DNA of 64,000 nucleotides, taken from Paenarthrobacter sp. AR 02 (GTDB taxonomy: Bacteria; Actinomycetota; Actinomycetes; Actinomycetales; Micrococcaceae). The notes below the pieces were generated by a model. The model ran no database searches. It was given only the letters and a program-made list of their open reading frames with translations, and was not told where the DNA came from. Position numbers and translations under genes: made by a program. Positions 8,257-16,485 of the stretch are shown piece by piece (the first letter of the stretch is position 1; each line of letters opens with the position of its first letter). The stretch is taken from the NCBI RefSeq assembly GCF_021538675.1, contig NZ_JAJUKH010000014.1, positions 1 through 64,000 of the forward strand, read 5' to 3'.

Positions 8257-9597
8257 ATGACCGCAAGCACCAACGCTGCGCCCGCGCAGCATGAGCGGCT
8301 CACGGGCCGCCAAACCCGCAAGGTTGTCACCGCAGGTTGTGTTGGCATCTTCGTGGAACTGTACGACAACGGCATTTTCGCCTTCATGGCGGGAACGCTG
8401 GCCCTCGTCTTCCTGGCGCCCGGGAACCCGGACAACGCCCTGCTCTTCGTGTTCGCAGGATATGCGGTCTCTTTCTTCGTCCGCCCGCTCGGCGCCGTCG
8501 TGTGCGGCTACCTCGGGGACCGGATCGGCAGGCAAAAGCTCCTGGTCTTCGTCATTCTCCTGATCAGTGTTGCCACGGCCGGCATCGGCCTCTTGCCCTC
8601 CTACGCGGCCATCGGCATCGCGGCCCCCATTCTGTTGGTTCTCCTGCGTCTCCTGCAGGGCTTCTCCGTCGGCGGTGAAGCTGCCGGCGCCATGACCTTC
8701 CTCGCTGAGCACGCCCCGGAAGGCAAGCGCGGCATCATCACCTCCTACGCCCAGATCGCATCCTTCGCGGCACTGCTTACCGGTACTTTGGTCGCTTACT
8801 CCATGTCGCCGTGGCTCACCCAGGCAGCGATCGACGGCGGGGGCTTCGGCTCGTTCGCATGGCGCATCCCGTTCCTTGTCGCCATCCCCATGGGCATCAT
8901 TGGTTGGTACATTCGCAAGGCCATCAGCGACACCCCCAACTTCGTCAAGCTGAAGGAAGAGGGCGGCCTTTCCAGGAACCCGCTCAAGGAAGCCTTCAAG
9001 TCTGCCGAGCACCGCCGGGCCATGCTCCTGGCACTCTTCATCCCGCTGATGAACGGCTCCGGCTACTACGTCCTGTTCTCGTACATGCCCACGTTCCTCA
9101 AGGGCAAGCAGCTGAACTTCACCATTGGCGAGGCACTGCTGGTTACCGCGTGCAGCCTGGTTGTCATCTGCATCGCCATCCCGTTCATGGGCGCCCTCTC
9201 CGACCGAGTGGGCCGCAAGAAGGTCATCGCCGGGTCCGCCATCGCCATGGCAGTCCTCGGCATCCCGTCCTACGCATTGATCGCCACCGGGGAAATGGGC
9301 TTGGCCATCCTCGGTGCCTGCATCATGGCAATCGTCTTCGCCGGCCACACGGCAGTGATCCACATCCTCATCGTCGAACTGTTCCCCACACGCGTCCGCT
9401 ACTCCGCTTACGGCCTTGGGTACAACATCTCTTCGGCACTCTTTGGCGGTACGGCCCCCCTTCTCATGACTTGGTTGATCAGCAGCACCGGCAACATCTA
9501 CATGCCGGCGTTCTACGCAGTGATCACAGCGCTGGGCACCCTCATCGCGGTCAGCACCGTCAAGGACCGCGCCCACGAACCGCTGCGCGACGCCTAA
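8257..9597 (+). CDS. MFS transporter of the metabolite:H+ symporter (MHS) family
   Basis: A 446-residue membrane protein with 12 predicted membrane segments. It carries the MHS version of the MFS loop motif (GDRIGRQKLLV between segments 2 and 3, repeated as SDRVGRKKVI in the second half), LRLLQGFSVGGEAAGAMTFLAEHAP and the late VELFPTRVRYSAYGLGYN signature seen in ProP, ShiA and citrate/alpha-ketoglutarate symporters. AAGGAAAAG precedes the ATG. It follows pxpC by 55 bp and ends before a strong hairpin. Import of a pyroglutamate-like acid is inferred from the operon only. Confidence 0.88.
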   Translation: MTASTNAAPAQHERLTGRQTRKVVTAGCVGIFVELYDNGIFAFMAGTLALVFLAPGNPDNALLFVFAGYAVSFFVRPLGAVVCGYLGDRIGRQKLLVFVILLISVATAGIGLLPSYAAIGIAAPILLVLLRLLQGFSVGGEAAGAMTFLAEHAPEGKRGIITSYAQIASFAALLTGTLVAYSMSPWLTQAAIDGGGFGSFAWRIPFLVAIPMGIIGWYIRKAISDTPNFVKLKEEGGLSRNPLKEAFKSAEHRRAMLLALFIPLMNGSGYYVLFSYMPTFLKGKQLNFTIGEALLVTACSLVVICIAIPFMGALSDRVGRKKVIAGSAIAMAVLGIPSYALIATGEMGLAILGACIMAIVFAGHTAVIHILIVELFPTRVRYSAYGLGYNISSALFGGTAPLLMTWLISSTGNIYMPAFYAVITALGTLIAVSTVKDRAHEPLRDA

Positions 9598-9610
9598 CCC
9601 TTCCTAAATA

Positions 9611-9648
9611 GCGAAGTGCGCCGGATCACCCGGTCCGGTGCACTTCGC
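9611..9648 (+). terminator. Hairpin terminator between the pxp and sugar-acid operons
   Basis: A 15-bp stem with one G-T wobble (9611-9625 with 9634-9648) and an 8-nt loop, 13 bp after the transporter stop. There is no good T-tail on the plus strand, so partial read-through into the SDR gene 31 bp downstream is possible. Confidence 0.6.
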
Positions 9649-9679
9649 CTACCGATTCCCCACCTTTTTGGAGAACCCA

Positions 9680-10429
9680 ATGTCTTTTTCTGACTACACC
9701 ACAGCCCTCGTCACCGGAGCTTCAACCGGTATGGGTGCCGCCATCGCCGAACGACTCGCCAAGCGCGGCCTCACCGTCCACGCCGTCGCCCGCAACGAGG
9801 AACGCCTCGCCGAACTGGCCGACCGCACCGGAGCAGTTCCGCACGTGGTGGACCTGACCGACACGGCCGCCCTGGCCGCCGTCGTGAATGACCTCAAGGT
9901 GGACGTCCTGGTGAACTGCGCCGGAGTTTCCCGGCCCGGCAACATCCTGGACTCGTCCGAAGAGGATATCGACGAACTGGTGGACGTGAACCTGCGCGGC
10001 CTGCTGCAGCTCACACGGCTGGTGCTGCCCGGAATGGTGGAGCGCGACCTCGGCCACGTCATCAACATCAGTTCGATTGCAGGCACCTACAACTTCTACG
10101 GACACACGGTTTATCACGCCACCAAAGCCGCCGTGCACCAGATTTCCCGCCAGCTCAGGAACGACACCGTCGGCAAGCGAATCCGCGTCACCGAAATCTG
10201 CCCGGGCCGTGTGGAGACCGAGATCTTCGGCCGCAACATGGGTGGCACGCCCGAGGCCATGGAAGAAGCCTGGCAGACCTACTACGAAGGCTACGAGTCA
10301 TTGACCACCGACGACATCGTGAACGCCCTGGACTACGCAATCGAAACTCCCCGCCACGTCAACGTCGGCATGCTCGAACTCATGCCGACATTCCAGGTCC
10401 CCGGCGGCCTCACCTTCGACCGCCGCTAG
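9680..10429 (+). CDS. SDR-family NAD(P)-dependent oxidoreductase
   Basis: A 249-residue classical short-chain dehydrogenase. The cofactor glycine motif TGASTGMG, NCAGV (NNAG variant), the catalytic Ser in INISSIAG, and YHATK (Tyr-x-x-x-Lys) are all present. An Ala-Arg-Asn sequence after strand 2 (AVARNEERL) suggests NADP preference. ATG at 9680 follows GGAGAA. It leads a five-gene run with a 2-hydroxyacid dehydrogenase, a gluconate 5-dehydrogenase-like SDR, an L-idonate dehydrogenase and a gluconokinase, so a sugar acid or keto-sugar acid is the likely substrate. Confidence 0.85.
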   Translation: MSFSDYTTALVTGASTGMGAAIAERLAKRGLTVHAVARNEERLAELADRTGAVPHVVDLTDTAALAAVVNDLKVDVLVNCAGVSRPGNILDSSEEDIDELVDVNLRGLLQLTRLVLPGMVERDLGHVINISSIAGTYNFYGHTVYHATKAAVHQISRQLRNDTVGKRIRVTEICPGRVETEIFGRNMGGTPEAMEEAWQTYYEGYESLTTDDIVNALDYAIETPRHVNVGMLELMPTFQVPGGLTFDRR

Positions 10430-10465
10430 CCGCAGCCCCCACCAGACCGATTGATAGGTTTACCC

Positions 10466-11410
10466 ATGCAAACTGTGCGCACCGTCAGCCTCCCGGACCG
10501 GCAGCTCCTCGATGATCTCTCTCCTTTACCCGAAGGGCTGCGGGGGGTGGTCTGGGACCTGGAAGCAGATCCCGACGGCGGGACGCTCGCAGAGATTGAC
10601 GGCGTTGTCCTCCCGTACATCAACGCCGGCGCAGTGTTGGGTTCCCTCGCCAAGGTTGAGTCCCTGAAATTCGTCCAGACCCAGTCGACCGGGTACGACG
10701 GCGTGATTGAGGCAGCGGGTCCGGCGGTCGGAGTCGCCAATGCCTCCGGCGTCCACGCGGCAGCCACGGCAGAACTAGCCATCGGGCTAATCCTTGCCAA
10801 GCTGCGCGGTATCGACCAAGCGGTCCGGGACCAGCAGTCCGGCCTCTGGCGGCCAGAGCGGCGCCAGTCCCTGGCCGACCGGCGCGTCCTGCTGGTGGGA
10901 ATCGGAGGGATCGGGCAGGAGATCCTCCGCCGCTTGCAGCCTTTCGAAGTCACGGTCACCCGGGTGGGCAGCTCCGCCCGCACCGATGAGCACGGTAACG
11001 TGCACGCCTCCTCGGAGCTCGTCGCGCTTGCCACCAGCCACGACATTCTTGTGTCGGTGCTTCCCCTGAACCAACACACCCATCAACTGATCGGTGAAGA
11101 GGTTCTTGCCGCCCTCCCGGATGGTGCCTTGGTGGTTAACGTGGGCCGAGGCTCCGTGGTGGACACCTCGGCGCTGACCAAGGAGGTCCTGTCCGGTCGC
11201 CTGCAGTGCGCCATCGACGTCGTCGATCCCGAACCGCTGCCGAAGGACCATCCTCTGTGGTCCACTACCAACGCCTTGATCACGCCTCACGTGGGCGGCA
11301 ACGCGTCAGCGTTCCAACCGCGGATCCTGAAGCTCCTCCGGAAACAGCTCAAAGCCCTGGCAGATGGGCAGGCTCCAGCCAACCTGGTGCAGACAGGGCC
11401 GTTTTCATGA
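10466..11410 (+). CDS. D-isomer-specific 2-hydroxyacid dehydrogenase (2-ketogluconate/hydroxypyruvate reductase type)
   Basis: A 314-residue D-2-hydroxyacid dehydrogenase. The NAD-binding glycine motif is VGIGGIGQEI, and the catalytic Arg (VVNVGRGSVVDT), Glu (DVVDPEPLPKDHPLW) and His (ITPHVGGNA) are in their usual places. The N-terminal part has the weak TQSTGYDGV and ANASGVHAAATAELAIGLIL elements. The ATG at 10466 has a weak ribosome site (GATAGG); a TTG start at 10451 is an alternative. The gene overlaps the next SDR by 4 bp. In this context reduction of 2-keto-gluconate or -idonate is likely, but hydroxypyruvate or glyoxylate cannot be excluded. Confidence 0.87.
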   Translation: MQTVRTVSLPDRQLLDDLSPLPEGLRGVVWDLEADPDGGTLAEIDGVVLPYINAGAVLGSLAKVESLKFVQTQSTGYDGVIEAAGPAVGVANASGVHAAATAELAIGLILAKLRGIDQAVRDQQSGLWRPERRQSLADRRVLLVGIGGIGQEILRRLQPFEVTVTRVGSSARTDEHGNVHASSELVALATSHDILVSVLPLNQHTHQLIGEEVLAALPDGALVVNVGRGSVVDTSALTKEVLSGRLQCAIDVVDPEPLPKDHPLWSTTNALITPHVGGNASAFQPRILKLLRKQLKALADGQAPANLVQTGPFS

Positions 11411-12177
11411 GTTCACTTTTCGACCTGACAGGTCGGGTTGCCTTGGTAACAGGTTCGAGCCGGGGGATCGGCAACGGACTGGCACGGGCTCTCGCCGACG
11501 CCGGCGCAACAGTGGTGCTGAACGGCGTCACCGAGGAGCGGCTCAAGGACGCCGCTGCCGCCATGGCAGCCGACTACGCGCCCGGCCGGATCCACAGTGT
11601 CGCTTTCGACGTTACGAGCGATACCGGAGTGGCGCGGGGCATCGCCTGGGTGGAAGAGCACGTAGGGCCGCTCGGGATTCTGGTGAACAACGCGGGCATC
11701 CAGCACCGCGTGCCGATGCTGGACCTGGACGTGAAGGACTGGGATCGGGTCATCTCCACTGACCTGACCAGCGCCTTCCTGGTGGGCCGGGAAGCAGCCC
11801 GCTTTATGATTCCCCGCGGCCACGGCAAGATCATCAACATCTGCTCGGTGCAGACCGACCTGGCCCGGCCCACCATCGCCCCGTATGTAGCGGCGAAGGG
11901 CGGACTGCGGAACCTCACCCGCGCGATGACCGCCGAGTGGGCTTCGTCCGGGCTGCAGATCAACGGGATTGCGCCGGGCTACATCCACACCGAAATGACC
12001 CAAAACCTGGTGGACGACGAGCAGTTCAATTCCTGGATCCTTGGCCGGACTCCGGCGAACCGGTGGGGGACTGTGCAGGATCTGGCGGGCCCGGCAGTCT
12101 GGTTAGCATCCGGCGGCTCGAACTTCGTCAACGGACAAACCATCTTTATCGATGGCGGAATGACGGTGGTGGTCTGA
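11407..12177 (+). CDS. idnO: SDR oxidoreductase, gluconate 5-dehydrogenase-like
   Basis: A 256-residue SDR. It carries TGSSRGIGNGLA, NNAGIQHR, the catalytic Ser (INICSVQTDL), YVAAKGGLRNLTRAM (Tyr-x-x-x-Lys) and the C-terminal NGQTIFIDGGMTVVV. The NAGIQHRVPML and IAPYVAAKGGL stretches are typical for 5-keto-D-gluconate reductases (IdnO). ATG at 11407 overlaps the upstream stop (ATGA), and the stop overlaps the idnD start by 1 bp. In the idonate pathway it converts 5-ketogluconate to D-gluconate. Confidence 0.85.
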   Translation: MSSLFDLTGRVALVTGSSRGIGNGLARALADAGATVVLNGVTEERLKDAAAAMAADYAPGRIHSVAFDVTSDTGVARGIAWVEEHVGPLGILVNNAGIQHRVPMLDLDVKDWDRVISTDLTSAFLVGREAARFMIPRGHGKIINICSVQTDLARPTIAPYVAAKGGLRNLTRAMTAEWASSGLQINGIAPGYIHTEMTQNLVDDEQFNSWILGRTPANRWGTVQDLAGPAVWLASGGSNFVNGQTIFIDGGMTVVV

Positions 12178-13244
12178 TGAGTATTGATACAGCCCTTCCA
12201 GTGACAGGTCCCGCCGTGGTTGCTCATGCCGCCGGCGACTTACGGATCGAAGAACTCACCCTCGCCGCTCCAGCTCCAAACGAGGCAGTCGTTGAAGTTC
12301 ACTACGGCGGTGTTTGCGGATCGGACCTGCACTACTGGCTTCATGGCGCAGCCGGGGAGTCGATCTTGAAGGCGCCGTTGGTCTTGGGGCATGAAATTTC
12401 CGGGACCGTGCTCCGCCCTGCTGCGGACGGAACCGGTCCCGACGCCGGGACCCCCGTGACGGTTCATCCCGCCACCCCCGGCCCCGGTGTTGCCCGGTAT
12501 CCGGCAGACCGCCCCAATCTCTCGCCGGGCTGCACGTACCTGGGCAGCGCGGCGCGCTACCCACACAAGGACGGGGCTTTCAGCCGATTCGTGAACCTCC
12601 CGACGAGGATGCTCCGGGCGCTGCCCAACAGTATCGACCTGCGCACTGCGGCGCTGATCGAGCCCGCTTCCGTGGCCTGGCACGCTGTAGAGAGGGCCGG
12701 TGACGTCAATGGAAAGACGGCGCTCGTGATCGGCAGTGGCCCCATCGGCGCACTTGCGGTCGCGGTCCTGAAACGCGCCGGTGCGCGCCGGATTACCGCC
12801 GTCGACATGCATGAAAAGCCGCTTGAAATTGCCAAAGCGGTGGGGGCGGACAACGTCATCACCGCCGAGGACGCTGAGGCGATCGCTGCCGTGGAGGCCG
12901 ACGTCGTGATTGAATCTTCCGGCAACCACCACGGCCTCGCCTCCGCCATCCAGGGCGCAACCCGCGGGGGCACGGTGGTGATGGTTGGGCTGCTGCCCAC
13001 CGGCCCGCAGCCGGTGCTGATTTCCCTGGCCATCACGCGGGAGCTTGAGCTGAAGGGTTCGTTCCGGTTCAACGACGAGATCGACGAAGTCATTGAAGCA
13101 CTCGCGGACAGCTCCCTGAGTATCGGTCCCATCATTACGCACGACTTTCCTGTGGAACAGGCGCTTGAGGCTTTCGCTGTGGCCCGCAACTCCGCTGAAT
13201 CAGGGAAAGTGCTGCTGAGCTTCGGTACAGGAAGTGCATCGTGA
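12177..13244 (+). CDS. idnD: L-idonate 5-dehydrogenase (zinc-type MDR family)
   Basis: A 355-residue medium-chain dehydrogenase. The catalytic zinc site is intact: Cys47 (GGVCGSD), His72 and Glu73 (LGHEISG). The Rossmann motif is VIGSGPIGALA. The segment LGSAARYPHKDGAFS and the late LKGSFRFNDE match IdnD proteins. The lobe that normally holds four structural-zinc cysteines reads HPATPGPGVARY...NLSPGC and keeps just one Cys (119), so the structural zinc is probably absent. It oxidises L-idonate to 5-ketogluconate, the substrate of the preceding IdnO. It overlaps the gluconokinase start by 4 bp. Confidence 0.85.
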   Translation: MSIDTALPVTGPAVVAHAAGDLRIEELTLAAPAPNEAVVEVHYGGVCGSDLHYWLHGAAGESILKAPLVLGHEISGTVLRPAADGTGPDAGTPVTVHPATPGPGVARYPADRPNLSPGCTYLGSAARYPHKDGAFSRFVNLPTRMLRALPNSIDLRTAALIEPASVAWHAVERAGDVNGKTALVIGSGPIGALAVAVLKRAGARRITAVDMHEKPLEIAKAVGADNVITAEDAEAIAAVEADVVIESSGNHHGLASAIQGATRGGTVVMVGLLPTGPQPVLISLAITRELELKGSFRFNDEIDEVIEALADSSLSIGPIITHDFPVEQALEAFAVARNSAESGKVLLSFGTGSAS

Positions 13245-13787
13245 CGGTGCTGCCGCCGCTGGTGGTGATGGGCGTGTCCGGGTGCGGGAAATCAACGGTC
13301 GGGTTGCTGCTGGGGGAGCGGCTGGCCGTTGACTTCTTTGACGGCAACGACTTCCACCCTACCGCAAATAAGGCCAAGATGGCCGGCGGAGTTCCGCTGA
13401 ACGACGACGACCGGGCGCCTTGGCTCGCAGAAAACGGCGCCGCGTTGGCCAACCCGCCCGCGGGGGGCGGACTCCTGCATCATCGCGTGCTCTGCGCTCA
13501 AGCGCAGTTACCGCGACCTGCTGCGGAGCCTCGCCCCGGATGTCGTGTTCATCCACCTCGCCGGGGACGCCGTCACCATCTCGAATCGGCTGAGCAGCAG
13601 GAAACACGAGTACATGCCCGGAAGCTTGCTGGGCTCCAAGCTGGCTACGTTTGAGGGTCTTGAATCCGACGAGGCGCACATCCCCGTAGACATCAACGAG
13701 GAGCGAGAAGGACTGGTGAATCGAATCGTGGCCCAACTGGTCCACGTTTCGGGCAAGGTTGTTAGTACATCCCTGAATCGCCGTTAG
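13241..13787 (+). pseudogene. idnK: Gluconokinase, frameshifted
   Basis: The first 75 codons encode a good gluconokinase N terminus: P-loop GVSGCGKST at residues 11-19, then FFDGNDFHP and DDDRAPWL. At the G-rich stretch 13462-13470 the frame breaks: downstream similarity (SCIIACSALKRSYRDLL, then VFIHLAGDAVTISNRL and EYMPGSLLGS) continues in the next frame to a stop at 13787. Removing one G near 13467-13470 would restore a full-length kinase of ~181 residues. It could be a real frameshift or a sequencing error; gene order (last in the idn operon) says it was functional recently. Confidence 0.8.
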
Positions 13788-13985
13788 GTTCGTAGCACTG
13801 AGCCCCGGCTTTGACCTAAGCGATGTCTCTTGAGCGTCTGCAAAACGAAGTGCACGGCGGCTGGCCTGCTGCGACGTGGATCGTTCCTCTGTCAACGGAC
13901 CTGCTGCTGTGGTCTCCCGGTAGATCTGGAATGGTGTGGCTGGGAAAGTCCCGCTTTTTTAGGCCATCAGGTTGAGCCCTGATTC

Positions 13986-14420
13986 TTATGGCATGTCCAA
14001 GTCGTTCCGGTAGGCGGTGTTTTTGTTGGTGTTCCAGCTTGGGATGATGCCGGCGCCGAGCATGTGGTCGGTGAGGCGCGAAGCGGTAGCCGGGGTCGGT
14101 GTCGAGGGCTAGTTGGAGGTATGGGTGGCCTTTGGATCCTCTGCCTTCCCACCAGTTGATGTAGCCGATGGTGGGGATGGGCGCGGCGTGCTCGGGGCTG
14201 GTGAGTGTGCAGTTAGCTGCCGCCGGCGGACGGAACTGGATGGTTTCCATGTGGTGTTCGACGGCGGCCGCGTCCTCTGGCCTGTGGGTCGCCGCCGGCA
14301 GGGTGACGCGGATGGTGGGTGCGATTGTGCTGCTGCGGTATACGAACTCAGCGTTGACCTGTGAGTATTCGGTGGAGCTGATCGGGATGGCGATGTTATC
14401 CCCTGGGGTGTCGTAGGGGG
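13986..14420 (-). pseudogene. Remnant of an unidentified gene, 5' truncated and frameshifted
   Basis: On the minus strand a coding-like stretch starts without a start codon (PYDTPGDNIAIPISSTEY) and runs through VNAEFVYRSSTIAPTIRV and GYINWWEGRGSKGHPY. After DTDPGYRFA near 14090 the reading shifts frame and continues as LTDHMLGAGIIPSWNTNK... to a TAA at 13986-13988. The protein style is coherent across the break, so this is a decayed gene and not chance. I do not recognise the family. Confidence 0.5.
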
Positions 14421-14454
14421 AAGTAGGTGGTGTTGGTGACCTCTGGCCGGCAAA

Positions 14455-14496
14455 CGACAACACCGCCCCTTCTTTCGAGAAGAGGCGGTGTTGTCG
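14455..14496 (-). terminator. Long hairpin downstream of the TetR remnant
   Basis: A 13-bp perfect stem (14455-14467 with 14484-14496) continues inward as CTTCT-TTCG-AGAAG, giving a nearly uninterrupted hairpin with a stable TTCG loop. It begins 9 bp after the TetR stop on the minus strand. T-tails are short in both directions. Confidence 0.6.
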
Positions 14497-14504
14497 AGAA
14501 GTGT

Positions 14505-15204
14505 TCAGGAGGCGGCTTCGGCTTCTCCGAGCGAGAGCATCAGCCGGTTGGCCCAGTTGAAGAATGCCGCGCCGTGGACGACGTCTGAAATCTTCAGGGG
14601 CTGGGAGCAGGACCAGCAAATAGCCGGTCTCCTGGAAATTGCTGATTTGCTGCCAGCGGATCTGACGTGCCGTTATACCTACTGCTCTCCAACGTGACCG
14701 CGAAAAGACCGGGCCGCATCGACCGTAAGGCGTGGCAGAACCAGCGCGGCCCACCGCTCGCGTACCGGTTCTGCCTGATCCAAAGGCACTGCCGAAATCG
14801 GATAACGCCGCCGCCGCACGGGTTTCATCGATGTCCGCGGCAGCCCCAAGAGCAGGAGCGGCAGATTTCGCGGCCGCGTTCAGCGCAGAAATCCGGACGA
14901 CCTCGCGCAGGAACGAAATGATGATCAAAAGTGGCGAACCACGGCCGTTCTTGGCGTGATCGAGCGCCGACTCGGCTTCGACGGTGATTTGCTCGACGTA
15001 CTCAGCGAGCACAGCCCCCACCAGATCCGTCTTCGTTGGAAAATGCCGATAGAGAGTCCCTAGGGAAACGCCGGCCAATTTAGCAGAAAAGTGTCCGCGG
15101 TCAGCAGGCAGAGTTCCGGGTTTATGCCCGCGCCGGCCAGTGCGGTGCCCACCAGCCCGCGCCGCCGCACTGTAACCCTGATTCACTGGCGTCGACATCG
15201 GCAT
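14505..15204 (-). pseudogene. TetR-family regulator, multiply frameshifted
   Basis: A ribosome site (AAGAGAGA) and ATG at 15204 begin MPMSTPVNQGYSAAARAG; the helix-turn-helix is disrupted (its N-terminal half is out of frame) but GVSLGTLYRHFPTKTDLVGAVLAEYVEQI survives at 15080-14990. The ligand domain is again in different frames, and the original C terminus AAFFNWANRLMLSLGEAEAAS ends at TGA 14505-14507. At least three frame changes are needed to read the whole gene. It is divergent from the small operon at 15341, which it may once have controlled. Confidence 0.75.
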
Positions 15205-15340
15205 TCTCTCTTGTGGTGACCACCGATCACTGCCAGACTGGGCAGTGAGTCGCGCCGCTCCCTCGATAGGTTGAGGTGGTTCCACGAGGCCCGTTCGGTC
15301 CGCATCATCCCAACGCAGTACCGTTCCAAGGAGACTCGCC

Positions 15341-15400
15341 ATGAAAACTGTCGTGCAGTATGGAATCAACGGGATCCGGCTGGGTGAGCAGCATGATTGA
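15341..15400 (+). CDS. 19-residue leader ORF overlapping the monooxygenase start
   Basis: A strong ribosome site (CAAGGAGA) precedes this ATG; the peptide begins MKTVVQYGINGIRL and ends at TGA 15398-15400, overlapping the ATG of the next gene at 15393. The sequence resembles the first residues of zinc-type alcohol dehydrogenases, so it may be the remnant of a deleted gene, or a leader that couples translation to the monooxygenase. It is too short to assign a function. Confidence 0.4.
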   Translation: MKTVVQYGINGIRLGEQHD

Positions 15401-15704
15401 GTTTGCGTTGTCGGTGACCTTGAAGGCCAAGCCCGGCAAGGAGAAGGACGTCGCGGATTTCCTCCGCAGCGCACGCTCCGTCGTAGAACAGGAGCTTGGT
15501 ACGCGCGCTTGGTTCGCCCTCCAGTTTGACGAATCGACCTTCGGCGTCTTCGATGTATTTCCCGATGACGAGGCCCGGCAGGCCCACCTGGCCGGGGGTG
15601 TCGGGCAAGCTCTTGCCGCTCACGGAGCCGAGCTGTTCAGCGTGGAACCGAACATACAGAGCGTCGACGTGCTCGCTTACAAGCTGCCCGGCGACGACGC
15701 CTAG
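15393..15704 (+). CDS. Antibiotic biosynthesis monooxygenase (ABM) domain protein
   Basis: A 103-residue single-domain ferredoxin-like alpha/beta protein with the ABM pattern: a first strand FALSVTLKAKPGKEKDVADFL, then TRAWFALQFDESTFGVFDVF and DDEARQAHLAGGVGQAL. Members act on quinols or similar aromatic substrates as cofactor-free monooxygenases, though many are of unknown function. The ATG at 15393 lies within the preceding leader ORF. It is the one undamaged gene within a broken neighbourhood. Confidence 0.75.
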   Translation: MIEFALSVTLKAKPGKEKDVADFLRSARSVVEQELGTRAWFALQFDESTFGVFDVFPDDEARQAHLAGGVGQALAAHGAELFSVEPNIQSVDVLAYKLPGDDA

Positions 15705-15776
15705 AGGCTTTCCGGCGTCACAGCACCAGCGAAAAAGCACCCAGGGCCAGCTGATCCTCAGGCATAGGAGCAGAAG

Positions 15777-16419
15777 GTGACTCGTTCAGACACCGGCCGT
15801 GCCGAGGCGTTCAGTGACGCTGTTATCGCGATCGTCATAACGCTCCTGGTACTTGAACTGCAGCCGCCAGAGACCGAGCCCGGGGGGGGGGGGGGGTGCT
15901 GGCGGCATTGCTGGGTCAATGGCCGACATATCTGGCGTACGCGGCCTCCTACCTGTACTTGGCCGTAATCTGGCTCAACCATAAATCCGCCTTCACCCGA
16001 ATCCGGGAGATGGACATCGGCCTGCACTGGTCTAACCTGGGAATCCTCGCGACGCTGGGCTTTTGCCTTGGCCCACCGCGGTTATCATCGATACCGGCAA
16101 GACGGGCAACCTGACCGACGAAAGGGTCGGCGTCGCACTGTACGCGATCATCGGGGCCCTGCTGTGCCTGTCATGGCTGGTGTTCTTCTCACACCTTGCC
16201 CGGCATCCCGAACTCACCGAAGAGGAGGTGGAGGATTCCTACTTCGCACGTGAGCGGCCCCGTGCTGCGGCCGGCGTCGTGCTTTACCTTGCGGCGGGGG
16301 CGGTGGGTGTCCTCGTCCATCCACTGATCGCGTCGGTGATTTTTGTGATCCTGCCCGTCTTTTATGGCCTCACCAGCCACGGGATCGAGCACCGGCCAAC
16401 CTTCCTCCGAGGTATTTAG
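15777..16419 (+). pseudogene. DUF1211/TMEM175-like membrane protein, two frameshifts
   Basis: Three consecutive frames together give a DUF1211-type potassium channel-like protein. Frame 1 (GTG 15777) has GRAEAFSDAVIAIVITLLVLEL, the family's RxxxFSDA signature. A run of 15 G (15882-15896) then breaks the frame; the second piece contains YLAYAASYLYLAVIWLNHK. A second break near 16060 leads to PWPTAVIIDTG... and two membrane helices to 16419. A G count of 13 or 16 would repair the first break and one added base the second. Confidence 0.75.
15882..15896 (+). repeat. Homopolymer tract of 15 G inside a coding sequence
   Basis: Fifteen consecutive G follow the first membrane helix of the DUF1211-like gene, exactly where its reading frame breaks. 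Such tracts are prone to slippage in cells and to error in sequencing. Confidence 0.95.
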
Positions 16420-16485
16420 GCCCCATGGCAGGAAAGCGGTCAGTGTGGCCCGCATGACGGCCGGCCGGGCTTCACGCGCGACGGA

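Noticed and set aside
8236..9576. 446-codon open frame on the minus strand, opposite the MFS transporter
   Set aside because: Antisense shadow of a high-GC gene; the protein is acidic, Gly/Asp/His-rich and has no ribosome site or family.
13816..15474. Single 552-codon minus-strand open frame spanning two broken genes
   Set aside because: It joins pieces of an unknown protein and a TetR regulator that are each readable only by changing frame, so it is not one protein.
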